DNA from: Albula goreensis
Taxonomy: Eukaryota > Chordata > Actinopteri > Albuliformes > Albulidae
Assembly: GCA_022829145.1 (NCBI GenBank)
Contig: CM040758.1
Location: 22,369,575 to 22,433,574 of the forward strand
DNA length: 64,000 nt
Direction: 5' to 3'
The stretch's first letter is position 1; each line of letters begins with the position of its first letter. Shown piece by piece: positions 13,280 through 24,679 of this stretch. Below the pieces are notes generated by a model. That model did not search any database and was not told where the DNA came from. It worked only from the letters and a program-made list of their open reading frames with translations. The translations under genes were made by a program, and so were the position numbers.

Positions 13280-14410
13280 TACTACGGTTAGGTGTTTACT
13301 GCCCTAGTGGTTGCCAGCTACAGCTGGCATTGGCATAGCGCAAATGCAATACCGGACTGTGGTATCCACTCACATACATAATGACACCTCCAAATAGTTC
13401 AGCTCATTGGTCTTCATTGGTTACATTTTCTTTCTTTAAATTCTCTACCTGAGCAATGGCCTTAACAATGTGCCTCTTTACAGTATAGAGAGTTTATGCA
13501 ATCAATTCATCATCAATTTCTTTGTTGTCTTTTGATAACATAAAATGTTTCAGACATATACAGCATCTCATAGAGTATGTATAAAATGCACATGAAAGTG
13601 ACCTTATCACCAGTCTAAATAAATGTTCAGAAATGCTGTTTGGCATTGTATTTAAATTAACATTTGTTTTACAAATTATAATGACAAAGGTTAACAGCAA
13701 CAGTGTAACTCTAAAACATTTTAAAAAATGAAGTAATTAAAAACTTGTATTTAACTATTTAATTATTTCTTTTGGGAGCAGCAATGGTATAAAGAGAATA
13801 AGCTACTCCAGGCTGACATACACGTTAGAATCATAACTACTCAATCACTTTGTGCAATTTAAGCACAAGAACTTTTGTTTACCCATGGACAATGAGCTAA
13901 TTCAGATTTTAAATAAAAAAATTAAAGCTTTAAAAATGTAGAAAAAGTCAAACTGCCTTCAGTAGAGCTTTCAGTGACATGTCAGCCTGTTGGCAATGAG
14001 CCATTCAAAACATTCTTATTCTTTCTCTCATCAATGGCTTCATGTGCATGGCTAAACGTCTCGCTACAGATTTCATCCAAAAGAGACACAAAAGCGCCTA
14101 TCACATGGGTCTTACAAGCTCTAATTTACAGTGCGGCAGTATCAACCTCGCTAAAGGGTTACAATGGGAGGCATGAACCTTTCATTAAAATGACTCCACT
14201 TGACAGGTGCATACAACTTGAGGTACTGTTTTTTTTTTTTATCATGAGCTTAACAGGTAATACCTGACCTCTTTTCATCAAGTTTAAAAATAAGGCACAG
14301 TGGAGTCAGATATTCCATAGAGAAGTGCTAGGTCTTTAATTCGAATTCTTTTGTGAGTCAGATTTAATTTCGAATGACCTAGCTGCTACTGTTCAGTTAT
14401 ACCACTCTTT
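13280..14410. other. AT-rich unique sequence
   Basis: No gene or clear repeat is seen. Confidence 0.5.
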
Positions 14411-14416
14411 TAAAAT

Positions 14417-14464
14417 GTCTATCTATCTGTCCTTAAGTCCGTCTGTCTGTCTGTATGCCTGTCC
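14417..14464 (+). repeat. Degenerate (TCTA/GTCT)n tetranucleotide tract
   Basis: Tetranucleotide repeats of CTAT and GTCT type run up to the end of the neighbouring transposon remnant. Confidence 0.8.
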
Positions 14465-14472
14465 ATATGTTT

Positions 14473-14502
14473 ATACTGGGTACTAAAATAATGGAAACAA
14501 CA
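14473..14502 (-). mobile_element. Probable Tc1/mariner terminal sequence
   Basis: The reverse complement reads GTTTCCATTATTTTAGTACC, the type of terminal inverted repeat found on several fish Tc1-like elements. It lies at the 3' end of a reverse-strand transposase remnant. The matching 5' terminus was not found, so the copy appears truncated on its 5' side. Confidence 0.55.
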
Positions 14503-14509
14503 GGCAACA

Positions 14510-14896
14510 CTTCAGTACGTATAACTACAAGTGCTGGGCAGTCCTATGCCTGCAGAACTGGTTCAGGCCCTCTTAGAATGCTGTTTGTAGTGGAACACTT
14601 GACCATTCTCAGAGAATAAAAGCCTCCAGTTCTTTTATGAATGAAGGAGGTGGAAATCTCATCCACGCTCTCTGTTCCAGAACTTTCCATAATGCTCCAA
14701 TGATATGATGGCGACTGGGCAGGCCATGGGCAGCATTTGACTTATCCCGGTGACCATGAAACCAGTCTCTACTCCATTCAGCAGTGTGTATGGGTGCATT
14801 CTCAATAAAATTATCCTTGAAAAGTGCTGGAAATTTTGGCGTTCTAGTAAAGCCCCAAATGTGCAGTGTGTATTGAAATAAAATATATTTATGCAT
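14510..14896 (-). pseudogene. Tc1/mariner transposase, C-terminal remnant
   Basis: The reverse strand encodes the C-terminal half of a Tc1-like DDE transposase. Recognisable pieces are NAPIHTAEWSRDWF (around residues 33-46 of the frame that ends at 14609), ALWKVLEQR and RFPPPSFIKELEAFIL. After the stop at that point, homology-like sequence continues for some tens of codons with further stops. The residue aligned to the second catalytic Asp is Glu (IENAP instead of DNAP). The residue aligned to the catalytic Glu is Gly (HHIIG in place of the usual NxIE). Exactly 34 residues separate these two positions, matching the DD34E spacing of Tc1 elements. The N-terminal DNA-binding half is absent. The copy is certainly inactive. 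Confidence 0.75.
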
Positions 14897-14899
14897 TAT

Positions 14900-16230
14900 G
14901 CAATTAACAATTTACTAATCAGAGATGAGATTAAAGTGATTGATTTGCACGGCAAACGTATCATTAAGGTTGTAAGTGTTAAATCACCTTTCAATTACTA
15001 CTTATCACTCAGGCAAAAACTAAGATATAAAGTAAATAAGCAGACAAAAATAGAATGTCTTTTATAGTTGCTGTTAATTAGTTGATAACAAGCTATTTGA
15101 AAAAGCATACTAATGGTGGAATAGACAGCCAGACAAAACAAAGGCAGTAGCCATATCTTTGAAATCACAGTAATTACACTGCCACTGTATGTGAGAACAA
15201 CAGTGCCTCATACAAACCATCACAATTAATCTTTTTTATGTTCACCATTTCAGATGCCCTACACTCTTGGATGTATGTCACTCAATAAATGTTTTCATAC
15301 ACACAGAGTATTCTGTATAAAATAGTCCATTACATAAGTCCTTGGGTTGAGTACTTACTTGCTATCTTGTTAAGGAACTGGCAACCCTCAGAGTGAACAC
15401 AGATATTACAGTGGCATTTGCGAGACGGGTGTTTGTACAGCGTAATTATACATGCTATCTTGTTAACCTTGAACAGAACCACATAGCATTAACCCTCAAC
15501 CTGCTTAACAACATGATTGTAAATTCTCAGCTGAAATGATTCCCCCTGATAAAGTATATGGGTGAATAAGCTCAGTAACGACCAAATGTGAAGCCCACCA
15601 AAGGAATATGGGCTGTTTTGATGCCCTATCTCACTAAGTAATACATTAAAGAACTATCCTCTTACATCTGGGATGGGGAAGACACTTGGTATTACAGTAT
15701 GATTCTTAAAATTTCAGATTCAACACACTTGGGTTTCTGTCATCCAAACCCCCACCCTTAGTGATGTTGCTGGGGTACTGTGAAGGAAACCATATATGTT
15801 TTTGTGCACAAATGCAACTGGCTCAATACACCTTAAAAGTGCAGTGGGCAAGCTGGGTGGAGCATTAGGTTGGAATAACTTTAAGCATCAACCTTATCGC
15901 TTCCAAACTGGTTTCCATTTAATGACCTTTGACCTCCTCATATGCAAACACCCTCATCCATGGTCTTTAAAGGTTACTCAAAGGACCGTCTTATTGTTTT
16001 TGGGACATTGGTTACATCATTGACATTACACTGAATATCGACTGCAGTAGCTTCATATTGACAGATTAAGCATTCCACCACACTGACATCACACAGACTG
16101 TTGTTGCAGGGAACGGATTTCTATCACGTGTGTGAACAGTGCTGTTGTTGCAATCAAGCCAGAACCACACTCTGACATGTCAGTCTCTGGTGGCAAATAT
16201 TAATATGCATGCTCAAAATTAAAGTGCCAT
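14900..16230. other. AT-rich unique sequence
   Basis: No gene was recognised. The 5' half of the neighbouring Tc1 element could not be found here. Confidence 0.5.
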
Positions 16231-16234
16231 GTTA

Positions 16235-17030
16235 CATTACAGCTGTTTCAAACGCTGAAACGTCGCCCGCAATATTGCGGCTCCAGAATCCTTCCTAACC
16301 ACGGGCCCGTGGCCTGCCGCCTCTGAATCCGCATGTGAAGGGGGACATAAAAACTGTCAATTTAAATAACGCCAAACTGCCAGCAATATTAAGTCAATGC
16401 TGCGCTAAGGCACCCAAAGCCCCAGGCAGTGCTGGCGTGCCCCGACCACCGCTCAGAAAGATGTGTGAGCAATTAAATCAGAAAAGAGATCTCAGCGCTG
16501 GGGAGGAGGGCATTATGAGATTCCTACACTGGGATTAAGAGGTGAGTAAAAAAAAAAAAAAGATGTTTTGTACTTTCTTCTCTGAGAACGTCTTCAGCTT
16601 TACAGCCCCAGAAATCTGTATTCTTAGAGAGAAGTCCATTTTTTTTTTTTTTTTACTGTTAGGCATTACAAATAGACGCACACAGCCTCTGCTTTTCCTG
16701 TCTGCCAATGACATGGCCCTTTTAGTGGAGCGTTTCTCGGGGCTCTCAGTCAGGGCTTTAATGCAGCGCTGAGAGTGCAGCTCTCTCAGCTGCTGTAAGC
16801 CCTCAGCCTGCAGTGCCCGCACGCCTGTTTGGAGTGCCGCCATCCCGGGCCCCGGAGGGGGTGATTGACTGACAATGGGGAAGCAGTGACTGTGGAGGGA
16901 AGAAGGCTGGAGCAACACTTCAATTTCCTCACCCGTAATGTCTTACGATCTGCACGGCGTGCTGGCCCACTCGAGCAGATATGGAGGAGCGAGGGATAGC
17001 GTGGAGACTGGGAGTGAGTGATGGTAGACT
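16235..17030. other. GC-richer island, candidate conserved regulatory block
   Basis: Two GC-richer segments (about 16250-16530 and 16670-17030) are separated by poly(A) and poly(T) runs at about 16548-16562 and 16640-16655. The reverse frame of 127 codons here reads through the homopolymers (Lys and Phe runs) and has no recognised domain. The segments look like unique, possibly conserved non-coding sequence. No CpG island is obvious. Confidence 0.3.
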
Positions 17031-17035
17031 GGGAG

Positions 17036-17228
17036 ACACATGCACACACATACACACACATGCACCCATACACATATACACACACACAGACATGCACATA
17101 CACACACACGCACACACACAAATACACATACATGCACCCACATACACATACACAGACACGCACACACACAAACACAAATACACATGTGTGCACACACAAA
17201 TACACATACATACACTCACATACACATG

Positions 17229-17259
<31 letters not shown>

Positions 17260-17445
17260 ATGCGCAAACACACATACACACACATGCACACACTTAAATA
17301 TGCATACATACGCACACATACACATGGACACACACAGACAGTCTCTTAAATATTCAGCTGATCATTTACACAAATATGCGCATAAGCATACACTCACACA
17401 CAGCTCACTCTCTCTCTCTCACACACACGCACATACACACACAAA
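17036..17445. repeat. Degenerate (CA)n region
   Basis: A long, interrupted CA-rich tract with ACATACAC, CATGCACA and CTCACACA variants, including a short (CT)n at about 17409-17420. It gives spurious open frames of up to 258 codons on both strands (Thr/His-rich or Cys/Val-rich). These are not genes. Confidence 0.95.
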
Positions 17446-17449
17446 GTGT

Positions 17450-18195
17450 CTTCATTTCACACAAAAATATTCAGTTGATATGATGTACACACTCAAACAA
17501 GGATCGTGCACCCCTACACATGAAAAAGCACACAAAATATGCACACACATTCAAACACACACAAAAATGTTGACTCAAAATGAGCTTACAAAAATAACCA
17601 GAGACATACTAATATTTTACCATTATCAATATATGTCAGGAGCATTTTGGTATCATGAATATTTAATTCAGACCTCAACAGAAAGCATGCTAATGTTGTT
17701 TTTTAAAAATGATATTACCAAAGGGAGAACATTATTACAAAGACCATTTTACTTCAGCAGCAGAATAGCAGAAAATACTGACAACTATTTTTGAAGAAAG
17801 TAATCATTTTCCTCCTGTATTTTGGAACAGCTGGTGGCATATTTGAGTCTCTTCAGTTTCAAGCCCCTGGTGAAATCAAATATCCAAATTAGTCAACTGA
17901 CATTAATGACCAAGATCTTCACTAGACAGTTAGATATAAAACACTGTTTGCGTGATCTGTGTTATGTAAATGAAGGGGAAAAGCTGAATGTACGCTGTTC
18001 TGATACACAAAGACAGCTCAAGAACGGTCATGGCACTAAGACTGTGATTAAAATAATTCAGAAACATGAAAAATGCTCATAGTCTATTGAAAATGGCAGA
18101 AATGAGGTGTTCTTATAATATTTGCAGTGTTTCTTGGTAATTATTGTTTTATCCTTCCCACAAAGACAAAGGAAAGCGCCATGGGAAAAAGTTTG
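17450..18195. other. Unique non-coding sequence
   Basis: Nothing recognised. An 86-codon forward frame at 17822-18082 lacks a plausible splice context and domain content. Confidence 0.45.
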
Positions 18196-18199
18196 AAGT

Positions 18200-18254
18200 T
18201 TGTGTGTGTGTGTGTTTGTGTGTGTGTGCGTGTGTGTGTGGGTGGGTGTGTGTC
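18200..18254 (+). repeat. Imperfect (TG)n microsatellite
   Basis: A TG tract interrupted by TT and CG and ending in GGGTGGGTGTG. Confidence 0.95.
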
Positions 18255-18255
18255 G

Positions 18256-18770
18256 AGTCGGGTTCGTTGTTACTGTATATTGCGTGCTTGTTCACCTGCC
18301 TATTCGCCGTGTCACATGACATGTTAACTATTATGTATGTGGCTAATTACTTCACTGATTGCATGTTGTTGTTTTTTTTACTTATTGGTCCCAAATGAGT
18401 CTTTTATGTAGCTGTGAATCTGCCTGTCTTTTAAGGTCAGAACAAGATCAGAGGGGACATGGGGAAACCAACAGCTGCCGTGGGCCACTTAGTTACAGCA
18501 GAGCAGAACAGAGCTTGACATTGTCGTCAGAGAGGCGACCAGGTGGGGGCTGAGGTGGTCTTACCTGTCGAATCTTACCTGTCGAATGTCAAACCCGGTG
18601 ACAATCAAGAAAGAGGCGAGATCAAGAGAAATACACTACGTTGTGCCACAACATTGCTTTCATTTCATCAGCATGTTGTCAGGTTGGAGGGAGCGCTCTC
18701 AGTCCCATCAAGAACACCACAGCCTGACCGGAGACTACATCCAAACACCGAGCATGTGACTATTTGAATC
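18256..18770. other. Unique sequence with a 14-bp tandem duplication
   Basis: The word CTTACCTGTCGAAT occurs twice in direct succession between about 18560 and 18588. No gene is recognised. Confidence 0.5.
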
Positions 18771-18774
18771 TGCA

Positions 18775-19010
18775 GTGCATTGTCATTGCACATATGCCTC
18801 GTATGGAAACCGCAAGGCCTTTAAATAACTCATCCACTCTATTACCAGAGCAGTTAGAGGCACCAGCTGGATTTTGCTGGCAAAGCCCATGATGGTTTGA
18901 GCAGTGCTGTCTGCTCTAATTCCTCCTCTCTCCGATAAGGCACTAAGCAGCCATAATGCTATGCAGTGTCACCAATTATCACTAACATAGCGCCGCTCCC
19001 GCGAATCAGA
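18775..19010. other. Candidate conserved non-coding element
   Basis: Repeat-free, compositionally balanced sequence with several homeodomain-like TAAT words (for example CTCTAATTCC and CCAATTATCACTAA) and a CpG-containing end (GCGCCGCTCCCGCG). It has no open frame of note. It resembles a developmental enhancer, but this is judged by appearance only. Confidence 0.3.
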
Positions 19011-19200
19011 AAAAAAAAAACGGAGGACAGAAATAAATCTCCTTTGTGGAACTCAACTATTTACATATTGATTGTGTGGAAATGCTAATGAAGTTAAGGG
19101 GAACCTCTGCAGACAGGATGAAGACAGCCAGACTCTGTGCTGAAGGGGAACTTGTCATCTCTAATGAAAGGGATAAAATGGTTGCAATGGTCGCCTTTGC

Positions 19201-19265
19201 TGTGTGTGTGTGTGCGCGCGCGTGTGTGTGTGTGTGTGTGGTTTGTGTGTTTGGTATGTGTGTGC
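19201..19265 (+). repeat. (TG)n-(CG)n-(TG)n tract, Z-DNA-prone
   Basis: From 19201 to 19240 the sequence alternates strictly between pyrimidine and purine, with a CGCGCGCG core inside TG repeats. It then continues as imperfect TG. Alternating CG flanked by TG is the classical sequence for left-handed Z-DNA. Confidence 0.9.
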
Positions 19266-19989
19266 ATATCAATTAAATATTTTTCTAGTGTAAAATTAAA
19301 TCTATTCACTCTACACATCTTTAAATACAATCTTGCTAAGAGTGGCCTAATTTCAAAATATCAAGATTATCAATCAAATTATCAATCAAGATAATGCTGT
19401 AATGATGCTATCTTACATGTTTCACAGAAGTAAAACAGAACAATTCTGCGTTATGTTTTCTCCATTTTTTTTCATTTAAATTGTCCCACACATTTCACAA
19501 GAGGTGAGATAAAACTGAGATCCAAGGATTTCTCCATGGCAGATTTCCCTTCCTGATCCCAGCCTCTCTCTGTGTCTGTCCCCTCTGCCCTGCTATTGTC
19601 TGTAACGATCAGGGTTTTAGCCTCCAGGTTCAATCAGTGCCATGGAGCCAGTGGCCCTTCCCAACTCAAAATGACAACATGACAAAAGCGTTCTCATTTT
19701 GTTTCATGGTTTTGCTTTCTCACCAAAAAATACATGCAAAAAATATATTGAAGAGGACAGACGCACAGATTGGTGGACATAATAGGTAAAGACAGGCCTT
19801 GCGAAATTTGCTCTTACTTGTGAAAATTACATTTTGAGAATATGCACTTTAATGTCAACAGACTGACAACTGTATCCAATTTTCCTCTATCATTTTTTCC
19901 TGTTAATAACATACGCTTGCATTATGATGTTAACTGCTTTTTTCCCCAAAAAAAGGAAAATGAGGAAATTGAGGAAAATTTTTGATCTG

Positions 19990-19990
19990 T

Positions 19991-20019
<29 letters not shown>
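19990..20019 (+). repeat. (TTA)n microsatellite
   Basis: About ten TTA units in a row. They produce an Asn run in a reverse-strand frame that is not a gene. Confidence 0.95.
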
Positions 20020-20021
<2 letters not shown>

Positions 20022-20468
20022 TGGAATGGATAGGCAGATTGCTGTTGCTTGTAAAACAGAAACAAAACAATGAGCAGGTTTGAAAAACGGAACATTTTAG
20101 CTGCCTCATGGCCCAGCGCTGCAATGACTGTTCAGAGGTCCTTTTCAAACAATATTTGGGTGTCTTATCCAGATATGTCTTTTTATACTCACATTTCAGC
20201 CCTGGGAGCGAGCCATTATCAGCTAAGCAAACATCCACAGCTGTTTACTAAGACTTTTATTTTCAATATTAGCTCTGGGCTGTCTTAAAATATTGCTAAT
20301 GTAGGAAAATAGTTTGAAAATATAGCACTAAATGAGCAGAAACGGCACTCTGATTGAGCCTCAGTAGTTATATATAAACATATTGCATTTCACTTAACAG
20401 CTAGCATTTGTTGTCACAAGCCGCATCAAGGCTTATCTCACGTGATTACATCATAACAAACATAATTG

Positions 20469-20491
20469 GTTACTGGAATTTTTCCAGTAAC
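20469..20491. repeat. Perfect 10-bp stem hairpin
   Basis: GTTACTGGAA at 20469-20478 is followed by a 3-base loop and its exact reverse complement at 20482-20491. It may be a transposon terminus or a chance palindrome. Confidence 0.6.
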
Positions 20492-21674
20492 TACAGTGAA
20501 ATGATAACAGCTGAAAGTAAATCGATAGTGTCAATAAACACACCTCTTTTGTAATTTGATCGACAGAGCCAAGTGGATGTTCCACAGCAGTTGAACAGAT
20601 CTGAAAAATTATTCAAGCATCAGAATCCAACCACCAGTCTATTAAAAACTTCTGCATGAATATAATGGTGCCTGCATATTGCCATTTAAAATGCACAGAC
20701 GAGTAGGAAAACACGCCCACTCACCGCAAAGTAACCCATGTCTTACAGTATGCATGGAACATTCTAGCTGAAGATAAACTCCTACTTAAAGGGACTCATT
20801 GACTCACTGACAGGGTAACAACGTATTTATATGCTGTTATTTATGTGTATCTGATTAATTCATTTGAGGTGATTTTTATTGTATTTGTAATCATGTTCTC
20901 TGGCCTTTTATATTCAAGCACTATATGTGGAGCTAGGGTAGAGGAGTCTCTCCCTCTCCCAGCTTCCTTTCCTTTTAATATAACAGCAAAACAGTTGTCC
21001 ACACATTCAGTGGATTGCACTTTCATGCAAGCATGTAATCAGTTGTGCATTAAATGGACATAAAAAACTAGGACCATTTTCCTCAGTGAATGAAGAAGAG
21101 AGAATAGAGGAGCTGGGAATAATGGAGAACAATTGGGAGAAGTTAAATGCTCCTATTCACTTCATTTAGCTTACTCTAGTACATGGCATATTGCTCTTAT
21201 AGATCATTGTTAGGGATGGAATAATTGAAGATAATGGTGCTCTTATGGACTATTGCTTGAGACCATGTGGACAATAAGAAATGATGCAATGTTGCTATTG
21301 TAGAACTTCATTAGACTCCATGTGCGTGTTACCATGATGCACTTCTGCTTCTCAGGATAATTGCTAGGCAGTAGTATACAGTGCATACTAGTATATTTAA
21401 ACACTGTGTTCCCTAAATTGCATTTCACCTCTAGCCTTGTAAATTCTTATCACCTGTTCAAATGTGGTGCTTGGAGAACGTGCTTAATTGAAATGAATAG
21501 TCTGATAATTCATTCTGGATAACAATGCGTGCGAAATTAAAAATAAATCCTTACAATAAATCCTTACTGCTGCTACCTTATTGCATTACCAGTGCTTGTT
21601 TATTGTTGATTTTTTTTTAATAATGATGAAGTGAATAAATGCATAAAATACATGAATAAATAATATGTACCAGC

Positions 21675-22000
21675 TCCATTGCCCATCCGGAGTCATGGTG
21701 ATGGCTTTCAGACTCGAGGTCCTCCAGACCCCCGTCGCTGTGTCAGGGGGAATTGCATGAGGCAGAGCCAGGGGCAGCCCTGTGTGGGTGTGCTGAGTCA
21801 GGCACAGCCAGCTGCGGGCCAATTAACTGCCCTGCTCCCAGCTGCTCTCCAGCTCGCTCCGCACGGCCTGCCCCCGCTGGCGCAGAAGTCTGCGGATCTA
21901 AGCATCCCCTCAGGGCCTAGTTTCACCCACTGACGGCCGTTCATCGCACTCCCTTCCGGCCCCTTCCGGGCCAGGTTTGACGTGGGCACGCGCCAGAATG
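21675..22000. other. GC-rich island
   Basis: A marked GC rise with several CpGs, open in two frames (about 84 codons forward, 82 reverse), as expected from GC content. It contains a CCAATTAACTG word amid otherwise GC-rich sequence. No protein domain is recognised. It could be a conserved regulatory block or part of an old repeat that ends in the tRNA-like sequence just downstream. Confidence 0.3.
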
Positions 22001-22070
22001 CACCAGCTGCACTCTGGAGCCGTGGGGTTGTGGGTTTGAATCTCAAATGTTGTAATGCAGTTACTTACTG
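22000..22070 (+). mobile_element. tRNA-derived SINE fragment (possible)
   Basis: The sequence GGAGCCGTGGGGTTGTGGGT is followed by TTGAATCTC. It resembles the T-arm side of a tRNA-derived SINE, with a B-box-like element (GGTTTGAATCT) at 22033-22043. A clear A box upstream is lacking, so this is at best a truncated copy. Confidence 0.35.
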
Positions 22071-22074
22071 TTGG

Positions 22075-24105
22075 GTGCTTTTCAATAGAAAAGTAGGGCT
22101 TTGTGAACCCTGTGTTTGCATGGAGAGGTACTGTTCTGTATATCACTGTCTTGTAGCTCTTTAAAAAACTATTTATCCTGTGGCAAAGCAAAATGCTCAA
22201 ATTAAATGACATCACAAAATCACATGATAGCTTCATTGGAAGCGTAGCCTTGCACTATACCACATTTTAAAAGGTACAATTTATATGATGTGAAATTTTA
22301 AGTTCTATTGATGACTATTAAGTTCTATTTAAAATCTATTAATGACCTATTACATGATTATTACATGTCATGCATGCCCTATTAAAGAAATACAGTGCTT
22401 GTGATTGTTTGTGTAAATGAAAAATGTGCTGTTCCTTTTGGTAGCTTTCATGCTGACATGTGGGTGGCATTTCTTTAATCAAATTTTGCTCTTAAATTTC
22501 ACACAGAAATGCATGTCATGTTTGTCTACCAAAAATCTTTGCCATGGTCAGTAATCATCTGGCTGATATTGAAGAAAAAGAGTAATACTTATTCAAAGTA
22601 AAAGTTAAGAACACGTTCACTTTATCAAGACATTTTTGAAAAACAACTAAATGTCTCAAAAATTCAATGCTCCCCTTTTTCATTTTGAGTCTGGGTCTCC
22701 ATAGAGTTGATCCTGACATCTCTGCAGACCCACATACCAACAAGCAATTTCAACACTCTCCCTCTCCTTTCATTGCATGGGATATTGTTCATGGATTTGT
22801 CCCTTTTGTTCATATTTCACATGAATCTCTGAAGCTGTGTAAAGAAGGAAGGACAATCTGATGCATATGTAATATTTTAGTATCAGTAATTGGTACATTA
22901 TTGAGTTTCAGTTCTTGAAACATACCTGTTCCTTCAATACCACATGAAGCTAATTTCCAAATTTCCATAATGTTTAATACATCATGATAAAATATGGGGC
23001 ATACACCGTGTAGGGTATTACTAAACTTGTTTTAAAACGATAATGTGTAATACATTTGAAAGGCTGATTTCTGATAAACTGCTTTCAGAGCAAATGCTGA
23101 AGCTCATATTTCATGAACAACATCTGAAGTATTGTTTGTGAAACATAAATGATTTTCAGCCAATATGGATTGACTAACACCAGAACATTCTGTGAACTCA
23201 CAAGGGGAAATATATGTGCATTTTGACTTTACTGATATTAAACCACACATGAATTATATCATTATAAATATGAGTGTGAAACGTCTTTCAGTATTAAAGC
23301 ACATCCATTCCTGCTGATAGGTGTCTTACTGAGAAAGATCAAATGGATTATTGGGTAACTGTGGTTAAAATAGGTTTTGCTCATCCACAGAAATCAACTG
23401 GGCAGGAAGACTTTTGAGCACATATCATATGTAGCTAAAACATTAGCCTTGCAGCACAGTGATGTAATGAATGCCCCATGACCTGGAAGTGAATTCTGAC
23501 CATACCAAAGTCAATGGCCTCAGTGGATGGTGCATCATTTCCTGTAACTTCACTCAGAGCAGCAGGCTACTTCCTGTTTCAATGTGCACTCGTCTCCCAT
23601 CTGGCTGTTAGCATCAGCTGTACAGGAAGAGCAGTACAGAGATACATTGGCTGATCAACTCAGCTGTGGAACTAGAGATTGATTATAAGTGGTGGCAGGG
23701 TGCATGATGGGAACATGCGCAGGGGTGCTGGTGTGTCTGTGCTATCCCACGCTGTCTAAGGTGCAATATGAACAGGTGACATGCTTGTCATTGGGCATTC
23801 CATGCAATGGGTAGAAGGGAAAATGGAGAAGATGAGGCAGATCACCTGCAGATCATTCCTGTCCTTTCTGCTATTCCTCTGAGACTTCAGCAATGGCGGC
23901 ATGAGGATTCTATATGAGCACAAAAGATAGCAATCCACCTCCATAAAACCTAAACATGTAATGTGAAATCAGGAAAAGAAATAAATACTTAGGTTTAGTG
24001 CAAAGTAAAATTAAACCTGTGAATTAAATACACACAGTTCCCCCCTGAAGAAGGGGGAAAGAGAGGGAAAAATACATTTCCTGTCCCTGGAAACATAACA
24101 AACTG
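22075..24105. other. AT-rich unique sequence
   Basis: No coding exon was found. A mildly repetitive patch (CTATTAA/TATTACATG words) occurs at 22290-22385. A more GC-balanced patch lies at 23440-23760 without recognisable features. Confidence 0.5.
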
Positions 24106-24109
24106 AAAA

Positions 24110-24240
24110 TATTGGCATAAGATTTATCCGTTAGCCCAATTATGTCGGCAAACGGCTCATTTGACTACAGGCCAGCTGCCTCCTGTAAGCGCAGCCATCA
24201 TTGATGCTGATTGAAACACGGTGCTTTCCAAAAGTTTTCT
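24110..24240. other. Candidate conserved non-coding element
   Basis: A short repeat-free block with homeodomain-like and CpG-bearing words (TTAGCCCAATTATGTCGGC, CATCATTGATGCTGATTG). No frame is of interest. It is judged by appearance only. Confidence 0.25.
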
Positions 24241-24409
24241 GCTGCTGTTGTTATCCAGAGCCGTTACAGTGCTCTGCTCTGCTGGGTGTTTAATCTGGGC
24301 TCACGCTCAACTCCCATCCTCCTGTGTGTCTCATTCCAGCAAGCAAAATATTGGGTGAGCGATATGATAATGAGCTGTTTGTGGCAAGCTGTTCGTTGAA
24401 TGATAAAAA

Positions 24410-24670
24410 TGTGTTTTGAGACTGGCCCGCATTTACAAACCTGCACAACAACAGTTTTTATTTAGGACCAACAAAAAAGTGCCCCCTCCCCCAGCCTGCT
24501 GGAGATTCTGCAAGCAGCCAATAGCCAGTGAGGCAGGTTGTGTTATCCAAGGACAGTGCTTAAGACGATATGTCCTGTCCGTGCTCAACATCCCAACGAG
24601 GGCTGTGAGAGTCCTATTGAATTCCTTCACAGATCTGTCTTCAGCTTTCCTCACTAAGGAAAATTGTTAT
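24410..24670. other. GC-balanced unique segment
   Basis: Open in a forward frame of 88 codons and a reverse frame of 73 codons, neither with a recognised domain. No repeat match is visible. The rest of 24240-24410 is similar unique sequence. Confidence 0.3.
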
Positions 24671-24679
24671 ATGAATGAT

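Larger units (their letters stand above)
19270..21670. other. AT-rich unique sequence
   Basis: Contains a (TTA)n tract and a small hairpin, listed separately. No gene is recognised. Confidence 0.5.

Noticed and set aside
16535..16918. 127-codon reverse frame in a GC-richer block
   Set aside because: It reads through poly(A) and poly(T) runs (Lys and Phe stretches), with no domain or splice signals.
17018..17794. 258-codon forward frame rich in Thr and His
   Set aside because: It is a read-through of the degenerate (CA)n tract, and its amino-acid composition is that of the repeat.
21745..21765. Possible CTCF site (AGCCAGGGGCAGCC)
   Set aside because: It lacks one G of the core and the downstream half, and is much weaker than the 27.75-kb site.
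24565..24590. Possible RE1 half-site (CTGTCCGTGCTC)
   Set aside because: Only the right half resembles RE1; the left half-site CAGCACC is missing.
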